Assembly (NCBI RefSeq): GCF_024609215.1
Contig: NZ_JANIPD030000012.1
Location: forward strand, 124,001-188,000
Length of the DNA stretch: 64,000 nt
Source: Curtanaerobium respiraculi
GTDB taxonomy: Bacteria; Actinomycetota; Coriobacteriia; Coriobacteriales; Eggerthellaceae
Reading direction: 5' to 3'
This document shows, piece by piece, positions 54,297 through 61,196 of the stretch (its first letter is position 1; the number at the start of each line of letters is the position of its first letter). Under the pieces are notes generated by a model. The model ran no database searches, was not told the origin of the DNA, and saw only the letters and a program-made list of their open reading frames with translations. The position numbers were made by a program, and so were the translations under genes.

Positions 54297-54360
54297 ACTC
54301 ATCCCAAGCTTTATTGCTTTCTCGTCTGGTGAAAGGCCCGCCCCGTGCGGGCCTTTCACT
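54297..54360 (+). ncRNA. Candidate short RNA between consensus promoter and hairpin
   Basis: Starting about seven bases past the TATAAT at 54285 and ending after the hairpin GAAAGGCCCGC / GCGGGCCTTTC (54331-54357), the transcript would be about 64 bases. The hairpin has the same form as the guaB terminator (CCTTTC tail). The unpaired 5-prime part is pyrimidine-rich. The hairpin is also 34 bases past the stop of the convergent minus-strand gene and may serve it instead or as well. No known RNA family is recognised. Confidence 0.45.
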
Positions 54361-54390
54361 GTCTTAGCCCAGGTCGGAGAAGTTTTCAGC

Positions 54391-54867
54391 CTATCCTTTA
54401 GACCGCAAGGCGTTGAGGCGGGGCAAAGTCTTCAACTGTGCCCATGCCTGCTGTTTCAAGCCGGGGGTCTTCATCAGGCTCTCGAAATCCGCGAATGCGC
54501 GCACGGTACGGCCGCCGGCGCGGCAGGGTGCCATAAGCGGCAAGGTGGTTCGATAGGCGCGTTCAAGGCATTTCGCGGAGCCCGCATCCGCCGCGATCAC
54601 GCACAGGGGGTCGAGCCCCTCGATGATCGCGAACAGGTCATCGGTGTCGAGGGGGGTGCTTGAAGCTCGCGCGACGAACGTCACGCCATTGTCTCCATAG
54701 CCCAACGCGGCTGCGGTTTTGTCCAGAGCCTCGCGCGCCTGTTCTGGAAAATCCGCTTCGCACAAGACGCAGAACAGCCCATCGCGCGATCCGCTGATGG
54801 AATCGGCGTATGCTGCCAGCACATATTCTCGTGCCGAGGCGTAAGAGGCTGTCGCTTGCGCATCCAT
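54391..54867 (-). CDS. Conserved-looking hypothetical protein
   Basis: A 158-residue soluble protein starting MDAQATASYASAREYVLAAY. LFCVLCEADFPEQAREALDKTAAALGYG and LCVIAADAGSAKCLERAYRTTL suggest an alpha/beta fold. No catalytic motif is recognised. AAAAGG lies before the ATG at 54867. The frame is open further upstream to 54960, overlapping the divergent promoter region of the PrsA-like gene. Confidence 0.6.
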   Translation of the reverse strand: MDAQATASYASAREYVLAAYADSISGSRDGLFCVLCEADFPEQAREALDKTAAALGYGDNGVTFVARASSTPLDTDDLFAIIEGLDPLCVIAADAGSAKCLERAYRTTLPLMAPCRAGGRTVRAFADFESLMKTPGLKQQAWAQLKTLPRLNALRSKG

Positions 54868-55029
54868 GACGCGATTGTAGCCTTTTGATCGCCTTGTATT
54901 CCGCACGAGGTAGAATTTACCCCGCTTATGTGATTGGGGCGTGAGTTTCCTGTGCAACACTCCATGCCCGTTTTTCCATTATGGGAGAATGATCCACGTT
55001 TTACACCCCAATCGAGAAACAAGGTACGT

Positions 55030-56205
55030 ATGAACGCTTCTACTATCGTTCGTGCCGCTAGCACGGTTGCACTTTCCGCCGTGTGCATGTTCGGCTTTGC
55101 CGCATGCTCATCCGATGACGCGTCCACTTCGATTGCTCAGGGCGCGGCGGCGACGGTCAATGGCACGGAGGTCTCTGAGCAGACGGTTACGGATTACATC
55201 GAGGCCTTCCGCTCCACCCAATCTCTGACCGACGAGGACTCCTGGGGTCAATGGATGGCCAAATACAGCCTCGACCCGACCAAGGTCCGTCAAGAGGTCA
55301 TCGACTATTACGTGAACAAAGAGCTTGTGAAGCAGGCGGCGAAGGAGAAGAACGTCGAGGTTGCCGATAGCGATGTCGACGAGCAGGTCGCCAAGATGAA
55401 GGCGAACTATAGCAGCGACGACGCGTGGAAAGCCGCGCTGACCGCAGCAGGCACGACGGAGGATCTGTACCGCGATAGCGTGCAGTCCGCAATGCTCGAG
55501 AGCGCCCTCAAGCAGGCGGTTATCTCGAGTGAGAGCTCCGATCCCTCCGATGATGAGGTGCTCAGCTCCGCGCAAAGCTATCGAAATTCGTTCAATGGGG
55601 CGAAGCGCAGTTCCCATGTGCTGTTCAGCAGCAATGACGAGGCAAAAGCCCAGGAGGTGCTCGATCAGATCAACAGCGGGGCGATTTCCTTCGAGGATGC
55701 CGCCAAACAGTATTCCACCGATACCGGCTCCGCCGAAAAGGGCGGCGATGTTGGCTGGGATGTGCTGAACTCGTTCGTCACCCCGTACCGCACCGCGTTG
55801 CAGGGGCTTGATGCGGGACAGGTCAGCGGTCTCGTCACCAGCGATTACGGTATCCATATCATCAAATGCACCGAGGTTTACAACGCCCCCGATGAGATTA
55901 CGAGCTTGGATCAGATTCCGAGCGATCTGGCCGATTACATCCGCATGCTGCTGAAGAACAGCAACGCCTCCACGGCATACCAATCCTGGTTCGCGGATTA
56001 TAAGAACAATGCGAATGTGCAGACTGCCGATATGCCGGATGGCCTGCCCTACGCCATCGACATGAGCAAGTACGAGACGAGCGCTTCATCCGATAGCGCT
56101 GCCGCGTCGAGCAGCGCTACCGCGGAATCGTCCACGAGCGAATCCTCCGATTCGGGCGCTTCATCCGATAGCTCCTCGACGAGCTCCCAGACCGCTGCCA
56201 ACTAA
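55030..56205 (+). CDS. PrsA/SurA-like parvulin peptidyl-prolyl isomerase lipoprotein
   Basis: A 391-residue extracytoplasmic foldase. The signal peptide ends with a lipobox FGFAACSS (Cys26), so it should be lipid-anchored. The N-terminal chaperone part has VNGTEVSEQTVTDYIEAFR (given as VNGTEVSEQTV) and VRQEVIDYYVNKELV. The rotamase domain is at about 190-285 (SSHVLFSSNDEAKAQEVL, GGDVGWDVL, SDYGIHIIK). A Ser-rich tail of about 45 residues ends the protein. The ATG at 55030 has AAACAAGGTACG before it. Confidence 0.87.
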   Translation: MNASTIVRAASTVALSAVCMFGFAACSSDDASTSIAQGAAATVNGTEVSEQTVTDYIEAFRSTQSLTDEDSWGQWMAKYSLDPTKVRQEVIDYYVNKELVKQAAKEKNVEVADSDVDEQVAKMKANYSSDDAWKAALTAAGTTEDLYRDSVQSAMLESALKQAVISSESSDPSDDEVLSSAQSYRNSFNGAKRSSHVLFSSNDEAKAQEVLDQINSGAISFEDAAKQYSTDTGSAEKGGDVGWDVLNSFVTPYRTALQGLDAGQVSGLVTSDYGIHIIKCTEVYNAPDEITSLDQIPSDLADYIRMLLKNSNASTAYQSWFADYKNNANVQTADMPDGLPYAIDMSKYETSASSDSAAASSSATAESSTSESSDSGASSDSSSTSSQTAAN

Positions 56206-56712
56206 CCCCGGGAACTCTCCGGAAACGACTTTTCGATCCGTGCCTGCGGATGCCGCGTTCTCAATCGGTGTGGCATCCCGGCGCGGTTCGTTCTTTCCGG
56301 CACGCGCGCATGGCCGGTGCGTGCGGGGGTGGGGCGGGGAAGTCCTCGCAGGAGCGTGCTCGAACGGGTTTCTCGTCATCTTTCGCCTCGGCGGGCATCC
56401 CCGTATCTTCAAGCAAAAGAGAGAGGGCATGGTTGGCCGGTCGGGGCGGCAGGTCGAAGGCATTTATGGCTTGCCCGATGCTGTGGCGGCGATGACTCGT
56501 GACGGTCGGAGCATCGCTTGAGGGACGACGAAGCAGACAAGTTGATCAGTGCTTCCCCAGATCGATTGGTTTGAGCTGCCGTCGAGCATACAGCGGGTAT
56601 ATCGGATCCTCACCGAGGCTTCGATGGGCTTCGGGCATTCCGCCGCCGCTTTCTTTCTGTTCGTTGTTGTTTGCGGCGGGTAAACCTGTTACCATTCCCG
56701 AATGCACTTCGC
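56206..56712. other. Intergenic region without a gene
   Basis: 507 bases with no convincing frame. ATCAGTGCTTCCC at 56545-56557 matches the right end of the MITE-like repeats at 25568 and 58737, suggesting a truncated copy. The last 40 bases before the tRNA hold GTTACC and AATGCAC but no strong promoter. Confidence 0.4.
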
Positions 56713-56805
56713 GGAGGGGTGGCAGAGCGGTTGAATGCGGCGGTCTCGAAAACCGTTTTACCTGCAACCCAGGTAACGGGGGTTCGAATCCCCCCTCCTC
56801 CGCCA
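56713..56805 (+). tRNA. tRNA-Ser(CGA)
   Basis: A class II tRNA of 93 bases with encoded CCA. The acceptor GGAGGGG pairs with CTCCTCC; anticodon stem CGGT/ACCG with loop CTCGAAA gives anticodon CGA (codon UCG). The long variable arm TACCTGCAACCCAGGTA and T arm GGGGGTTCGAATCCCCC are clear. A terminator follows at 56816. Confidence 0.93.
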
Positions 56806-56815
56806 GAACCGAACG

Positions 56816-56837
56816 CGCCCCCGACTTGGGGGCGTTT
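56816..56837 (+). terminator. Terminator of tRNA-Ser(CGA)
   Basis: CGCCCCC, loop GACTT, GGGGGCG then TTT. The preceding bases CCAGAACCGAACGCGCCCCCG are the same as those flanking the 3-prime end of the tRNA-Ser(GGA) family of copies on the minus strand. Confidence 0.7.
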
Positions 56838-56987
56838 CCCATATCGGGGGCATTCCCCATGTTGGAGAAACCCGCAGGAGTTCGAGTCTCAAGGCCATGA
56901 CCCCCCGCGCTATGCCAAGCGCCAGCGCATCGCATTTTTCGGCCGCCAATTCTTCTGCGAGCTGAATGGGCGGAAAAGGGGGTTCTT

Positions 56988-57137
56988 GCGCCAAAAAGCC
57001 GGTTGTCAGCTTTTCGACGGGCCGTCTTTTTCGCCCTTTGCTAGCAAGGCATCCATTTCCCCAGGTCGCAGGCCTATCCTGGCAGGCGGGCCTGGTTTTG
57101 CAGGTCGGTTGAAAGCTGACAACCGGCTTTTTGGCGC
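56988..57137. repeat. 150-bp element with 26-bp perfect terminal inverted repeats
   Basis: 56988-57013 (beginning GCGCCAAAAAGCCGG) is exactly repeated in inverse at 57112-57137. The interior is GC-rich with CCAGG/CCTGG pairing and has no protein frame. It sits between the two tRNA-Ser genes. Its TIRs differ from those of the MITE at 25568, so it is another family. Confidence 0.65.
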
Positions 57138-57235
57138 GATGGGACCGGATCCCGGGGTTCCAGGTCGGTGAGGAGCCGGCAATTGGATTGTTCGGCTCGT
57201 CCCACTTGGTTCGGTGTGGGATAGCGTGCTCCTCG

Positions 57236-57322
57236 CGGTTCGAATCCATGGGGATGGCCCCTGCAACGGGAAGCGCCCCCGGGCCGGGGGCGCGTTCGGT
57301 TCTGGCGGAGAGATGGGGATTC
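57236..57322. repeat. Direct repeat 1, containing a 20-base copy of the tRNA-Ser(GGA) 3-prime end
   Basis: 87 bases identical at 86 positions to 57423-57509. It holds GGTTCGAATCC (a T-arm-like string), a terminator-type GCGCCCCC hairpin and, at 57303-57322, the last 20 bases of the minus-strand tRNA-Ser(GGA) including CCA. The match stops inside the T loop. Confidence 0.85.
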
Positions 57323-57370
57323 CCGCGCCGCTGCGCGACGCTCAACCCCTCCCTCGCAAGCTCGGTCGGG

Positions 57371-57413
57371 CAAAATGCTGCAAACGCTTATCAAGCGTTT
57401 GCTTGACGCATTT
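57371..57413. repeat. Hairpin between the two direct repeats
   Basis: CAAACGCTT-ATC-AAGCGTTTG forms a nine-base-pair stem, flanked by AAAATGC and GCATTTT that can extend it. It is unlike the local terminators and may be a fold in a precursor RNA or a protein site. Confidence 0.5.
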
Positions 57414-57422
57414 TCACCTCAT

Positions 57423-57509
57423 CGGTTCGAATCCATGGGGATGGCCCCTGCAACGGGAAGCGCCCCCGGGCCGGGGGCGCGTTCGCTTCTGGCGGAGAGA
57501 TGGGGATTC
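57423..57509. repeat. Direct repeat 2, overlapping the functional tRNA-Ser(GGA) 3-prime end
   Basis: Second copy of the 87-base repeat, 187 bases after the first. Its right end is the 3-prime end of the intact tRNA gene. A G-to-C change near the CCA flank (GTTCGGTT versus GTTCGCTT) is the only difference seen. Confidence 0.85.
57460..57480 (-). terminator. Terminator of tRNA-Ser(GGA)
   Basis: GCGCCCCC / GGGGGCGC with a five-base loop, ten bases past the CCA on the minus strand; the following CTTCCCG is only weakly U-rich. Confidence 0.6.
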
Positions 57510-57581
57510 GAACCCCAGATACCCTTTTGGGGCATACACGATTTCCAATCGTGCTCCTTCGGCCAGCTCGGACATCTCTCC
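57490..57581 (-). tRNA. tRNA-Ser(GGA)
   Basis: A class II tRNA of 92 bases with encoded CCA on the minus strand. Acceptor GGAGAGA pairs with TCTCTCC; anticodon stem CACGA/TCGTG with loop TTGGAAA gives anticodon GGA (codons UCC, UCU). The variable arm TATGCCCCAAAAGGGTATC and T arm TGGGGTTCGAATCCCCA are clear. It faces tRNA-Ser(CGA) convergently. Confidence 0.93.
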
Positions 57582-58166
57582 GCATATGCAATTGTGCGCT
57601 GCGTGCTGCAGCAGCTGCAGAGTATAGCGCATGGGGCGACGAGACCGCAAGGCCCGCATGCACCTCGATGTCTTCACAGATTTCCCGGTTGGTTGCAAAT
57701 GTAACCCCCCACTGTTGCGTTTTGAAATTCAACCTACGCCACAGATTTCCCCCGCGAGGGGCGGTCGGGGAAAATCGCGATGCCGTCCAAACGCCTGCGC
57801 CAGCCGCGCGAGCTTCTCCGCCCTCAGCTGGATGCGCCCGCTTCAGCCCGGAATCCCATGCGTAGGGAACGGGCCCTGCCGTCGGACGGTCTGCGTAAGC
57901 GAGCCGCCATGGCCGAGGGGAGCCAGCGAGGCTATCCGAACATCCTTGGCGAACCCCCGGTTTTCCAACCGCAGTCGAACGCCCAGGTTCGTGGACGATC
58001 TTCAGCCAGGGTACCTGCGAGACGGGCAAGCGGGGAAAGAAGCGGGTGATGAGGGCCTCTCGCCTTGTGCGTCGAAGCGAGGGGAACAAACGGTATACTG
58101 AATCTGCACGTGAACTTATTCGCGGGGCGGGCGATCGCCCTCTGCGACTCAGCGAAGGGAGCTATC
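57582..58166. other. Intergenic region without a recognised feature
   Basis: 585 bases upstream of both the minus-strand tRNA-Ser(GGA) and the plus-strand hypothetical gene, so it must hold two divergent promoters; none is clear. CCCCGCGAGGGGCGG near 57750 can form a small hairpin. Confidence 0.35.
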
Positions 58167-58736
58167 ATGGCCGAATACGATCGCGTCGTAGAAGACGAAG
58201 TCAACGAAGTCCCCGAAATTCCCGAGGTGCTGCAGCATGTCCTGCTCGCCGCTCTCAACGAGGCGAAGGGGAAGCTTGAAGCGGGGGAGGATGTGGTCCC
58301 GTTCACCGCGCTGGCGATCAAGGACAGCCTCTTCATCGAAACGCATCCTGGCAACGAGACCGAGGAGTGCCTGGCATACGCACGCCATACCGTGCAAAAT
58401 GCAACGGGCGCCGATTGCTACGCGCTCTGCTACGATGGCTATATCGACACCGACGCCGGCATGGTCGACGCAATCATCGCCGAAGGCGGCGTGCCGGGCG
58501 GTCTCGAGGGGTATGCTGTCGGTTACCTGTACGAAGTTGCTGAGGATGGGGATTCGGAAGAGCTTCCGCGGATCACGAGCGATCCGTTCTACGTGGGCCC
58601 CGCTCCCAACTTCATGATGCTCACACGCCTGCATGAGGAGAACGAGGTGGCGGATGCGGATGATGAGGCAGATGAGGAGCTCGCCTATCCCGAAGACGAG
58701 GGTGCCCCGCTCCCAGAATCTCCCGAGGATATCTAG
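58167..58736 (+). CDS. Acidic hypothetical protein
   Basis: A 189-residue acidic soluble protein beginning MAEYDRVVEDEVNEVPEIPE. The central part (EAGEDVVPFTALAIKDSLFIET, HTVQNATGADCYALCYDGYID) resembles a small folded domain; the last 35 residues are a run of Glu/Asp. No family assigned. AAGGGAGC precedes the ATG at 58167. The stop codon abuts the MITE-like repeat copy B. Confidence 0.65.
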   Translation: MAEYDRVVEDEVNEVPEIPEVLQHVLLAALNEAKGKLEAGEDVVPFTALAIKDSLFIETHPGNETEECLAYARHTVQNATGADCYALCYDGYIDTDAGMVDAIIAEGGVPGGLEGYAVGYLYEVAEDGDSEELPRITSDPFYVGPAPNFMMLTRLHEENEVADADDEADEELAYPEDEGAPLPESPEDI

Positions 58737-58892
58737 ACGAACCGTCAATGAATTCCGCCAGTCCGAGGACGGCATGCTGGCGCCGGAGCGGCTCGATCCC
58801 CGTTCGCGCATGCCTGTGCCCGCTCGGCTTTCGCCGCTTTGGCACTCAGCCTGCCGTCCCCGGCCAAGGCGGAATTCATCAGTGCTTCCCTA
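58737..58892. repeat. MITE-like repeat, copy B
   Basis: 156 bases, more than 90 percent identical by eye to 25568-25721, including the inner GGCATGCTGGCGCCGGAGC-type core and the right end GGAATTCATCAGTGCTTCCC. The left end is slightly diverged (GAACCGTCAATGAATTCC). It begins right after the stop of the preceding gene and may supply its transcript end. Confidence 0.75.
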
Positions 58893-59283
58893 AGCGAGAG
58901 GGCTGAATCCGCCGCCTTCCGCCCGCAGGGGTGCGGCGCGCGAATGCCGGACGGGGTCGATCCGTTAGACCGCGCGCACTGCTCCGCAACGCTTGAGGTG
59001 CGCGAGTGGATGCGGGGAAAGAAGCCATCCGCACCGTTTCCGACTGAAGGTCGGGTGCGCGGTGCGGGCACGTTGACGAGAATCGTCCGCAGACGTCCGA
59101 CCAGGTTCCGGTTTATTCAGCTCGACTGCGACGTTTCGCGGCGCATGCGCGATGATCCCGCGATACCCGCGAGGCGGCGCCGATGCGCTTGCGGGGATGT
59201 AGAGGGGATGTCGGCCCCGTATCCTGCAGTAAAGCGGTATGCCAGGCGATGTACGTGTTGTATGGAGCGGTGTGCGGGCGGTC
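58893..59283. other. Intergenic region upstream of the rpsF operon
   Basis: About 390 bases with no convincing gene or RNA before the promoter at 59284. Open frames here are short and lack binding sites. Confidence 0.4.
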
Positions 59284-59312
59284 TTGCCCCGTTTCGCCCC
59301 GTTTGATAGGAT
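59284..59312 (+). promoter_or_regulatory. Probable promoter of rpsF operon
   Basis: TTGCCC (59284-59289), 17 bases, TAGGAT (59307-59312). It would give a leader of about 70 bases before rpsF that contains the hairpin at 59330. Confidence 0.5.
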
Positions 59313-59329
59313 ATCCGGGCTTTAATCCT

Positions 59330-59361
59330 GCTTCGGGCCTCTAGCTTTCATCACCCGAAGC
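59330..59361 (+). promoter_or_regulatory. Leader hairpin, candidate S6:S18 autoregulatory element
   Basis: GCTTCGGG (59330-59337) pairs with CCCGAAGC (59354-59361), followed by CG and TTTTC. rpsF leaders in many phyla carry a stem that binds the S6:S18 complex, with a conserved CCG near the stem; a CCG immediately follows the 3-prime arm here. The match to that motif is by context and simple pairing only. Confidence 0.45.
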
Positions 59362-59388
59362 CGTTTTCAGTCCAGAGGAGGTGAGCTG

Positions 59389-59682
59389 ATGAAGGCTTAT
59401 GAACTGCTGTATTTCGTCGCTCCGGCGATCGATGAAGAATCCCGCACCGCTGTCGCCACGCGTATCCAGAACGCCATCGCCGAAGGCGAGGGCGTGGTCG
59501 ACGAGGTCGAAGAATGGGGCAAGCGCAAGCTGGCATTCGAGGCCAACGGTCTGACCGAGGGCGACTACACTCTCGTCAACTTCCATGCGGATCCTGCAAA
59601 TATCGCTGAGCTGAACCGCGTCCTGCGCATCACGGACGCAGTCGAGCGCCACATGATCGTGTGCCGCACGGATCGTGATTAA
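59389..59682 (+). CDS. rpsF: 30S ribosomal protein S6
   Basis: A 97-residue S6 (MKAYELLYFVAP, WGKRKLAFEANGLTEGDY). It binds S18, encoded two genes on, in the small-subunit platform. GAGGAGGTGA precedes the ATG. The order rpsF-ssb-rpsR-rplI-dnaB is classic. Confidence 0.95.
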   Translation: MKAYELLYFVAPAIDEESRTAVATRIQNAIAEGEGVVDEVEEWGKRKLAFEANGLTEGDYTLVNFHADPANIAELNRVLRITDAVERHMIVCRTDRD

Positions 59683-59732
59683 CGATTAGGTAGGGGGCGA
59701 GTGCTCGCCCAAGCGAAGTTAAGGAAGAGGCC

Positions 59733-60263
59733 ATGAGCATCAACCGAGTTGTCATCAGCGGAAACCTCACGCGCGATCCCGAGCTGCGCAAGACCCAGAG
59801 CGGCATGGCCGTCATGGGCCTCGGCGTGGCGGTGAACGACAGGCGCCGCGACCCGAGCACGGGCAATTGGGAGGATTACCCCAACTTCATCGATTGCACG
59901 ATGTTCGGCACGCGCGCCGAAGCGATCAGCCAGTACCTCCATAAGGGCGTCAAAGTCGCCATCGAGGGGAAGCTGCGCTACAGCCAGTGGGAGCGCGACG
60001 GCCAGAAGCGGAGTAAGATCGAAGTCATCATCGACGAGATCGAGTTCATGTCTTCCCGCAACGATGGCGGAAGCACCGGCGGCTACCAGGGCGGCGGCTC
60101 GTACAACAACGCCAACGCGTACGGTGCAAACGCCGGCTACAACTCCGGTTCGCAGAACTACAGCAACGGCGGCTACGGGGGCAATGCGGCCCCGCAACAG
60201 CCTGCTCCGCAGGCGAACCCCGCGGTAGATGCCTCGGTCTACGACGAAGATATCCCGTTCTAG
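59733..60263 (+). CDS. ssb: Single-stranded DNA-binding protein
   Basis: A 176-residue SSB. The N-terminal OB fold spans about 1-110 ([17 protein letters not shown]); a Gly/Asn/Tyr-rich linker follows; the C-terminal acidic tip DEDIPF is the contact for replication and repair partners. GGAAGAGG precedes the ATG. Confidence 0.95.
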   Translation: MSINRVVISGNLTRDPELRKTQSGMAVMGLGVAVNDRRRDPSTGNWEDYPNFIDCTMFGTRAEAISQYLHKGVKVAIEGKLRYSQWERDGQKRSKIEVIIDEIEFMSSRNDGGSTGGYQGGGSYNNANAYGANAGYNSGSQNYSNGGYGGNAAPQQPAPQANPAVDASVYDEDIPF

Positions 60264-60282
60264 GGATCGAAAGAGGTCACCA

Positions 60283-60546
60283 ATGCCAGAATACGTAAAG
60301 CAGCCTCGTCGCAAGTATTGCCAATTCTGCAAGGAAGACACGCAGTACATCGACTACAAGGACACCCAGATGCTGCGCAAGTACGTCACCGATCGCGGGA
60401 AGATCAAGCCGCGCCGCGTGACGGGTTGCTGCGTCCAGCACCAGCGCGACGTTGCGAATGCCGTGAAGCGTGCGCGCGAGATGGCGCTCATGCCCTATGC
60501 CGTCCCGACGGTAAGCGGTCGTGGCGATCGCCGCAATCGCGGTTGA
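60283..60546 (+). CDS. rpsR: 30S ribosomal protein S18
   Basis: An 87-residue S18 of the zinc-type: KYCQFCKED and GCCVQHQRD supply the cysteines. [22 protein letters not shown] (in part [15 protein letters not shown]) is the rRNA-binding core. GAGGT before the ATG at 60283 sets the start. RimI-type acetylation of S18 N-termini could be provided by the fused RimI domain at 36017. Confidence 0.95.
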   Translation: MPEYVKQPRRKYCQFCKEDTQYIDYKDTQMLRKYVTDRGKIKPRRVTGCCVQHQRDVANAVKRAREMALMPYAVPTVSGRGDRRNRG

Positions 60547-60558
60547 TAGGAGGCTCGC

Positions 60559-61107
60559 ATGAAAGTCATTTTGCTCCAAGAAGTGAAGGGGAAAGGTGTC
60601 GAGGGCGACGTCATCGATGTTGCCGGCGGTTTCGCCGACAACTACCTGCTCCCCAACAAGATCGCCGTGAAGGCTACAAAGGGCAACCTGAAGCAGCTCG
60701 AGCAGCGTCGCAAGAACATCGAAAAGCGCGAGACGGAGCGCATCGCCAACGCCGAGAAGCTGAAGGCGGCACTCGACGGCGCCACGGTGAAGGTGGAGGC
60801 GCGCGTCGGCGAGGAGGGAACCCTGTTCGGCTCCGTCACCAGCCAGATGATCGCCGATGCCGTTGCCAAGCAGCTCGGTGTCGAGATCGATCGGCGCCTC
60901 ATCGACGCGAAGGGCGTCATCAAGACCGCGGGCGAGCACGAGGCCGTCATTTCGCTGCATCGCGATGTCAAGGCGAACCTGAAGCTGTTCGTCGGCTCCG
61001 AGGAGACGTTCGCCGCGGCAACCGCGGCCGAAGAGGCTCCCGAAGAGCAACATGAAGAGGCCCCCGAAGGACAGCCCGAAGAGGCTGCCGAAAAGACCGC
61101 CGAATAA
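60559..61107 (+). CDS. rplI: 50S ribosomal protein L9 with acidic tail
   Basis: A 182-residue L9: MKVILLQEVKGKG, the GGFADNYLLPNKIAVKAT start and C-terminal domain (GVEIDRRLI, GEHEAVISLH). About 30 residues of Glu/Ala/Pro beyond the normal end make it longer than the usual 150. GATAGGAGG precedes the ATG. Confidence 0.94.
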   Translation: MKVILLQEVKGKGVEGDVIDVAGGFADNYLLPNKIAVKATKGNLKQLEQRRKNIEKRETERIANAEKLKAALDGATVKVEARVGEEGTLFGSVTSQMIADAVAKQLGVEIDRRLIDAKGVIKTAGEHEAVISLHRDVKANLKLFVGSEETFAAATAAEEAPEEQHEEAPEGQPEEAAEKTAE

Positions 61108-61127
61108 GACGCATCGCTTTCTCGGAG

Positions 61128-61165
61128 AAGCCCTGCCGCACCAGCGTACGGCGGGGCTTTTTTGC
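61128..61165 (+). terminator. Intrinsic terminator after rplI
   Basis: AAGCCCTGCCG and CGGCGGGGCTT with a ten-base loop, then a run of T. It separates rplI from dnaB, so dnaB expression depends on read-through or a promoter in the short gap. Confidence 0.8.
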
Positions 61166-61196
61166 GTTACCATGGTTCGACGAACAAGGAGGACCG

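Noticed and set aside
56240-56521. 93-codon plus-strand frame after the PrsA-like gene
   Set aside because: No ribosome binding site, no domain, several overlapping frames of similar length.
57214-57704. Open frames running through the tRNA-Ser repeats
   Set aside because: They translate tRNA and terminator sequence and are non-coding.
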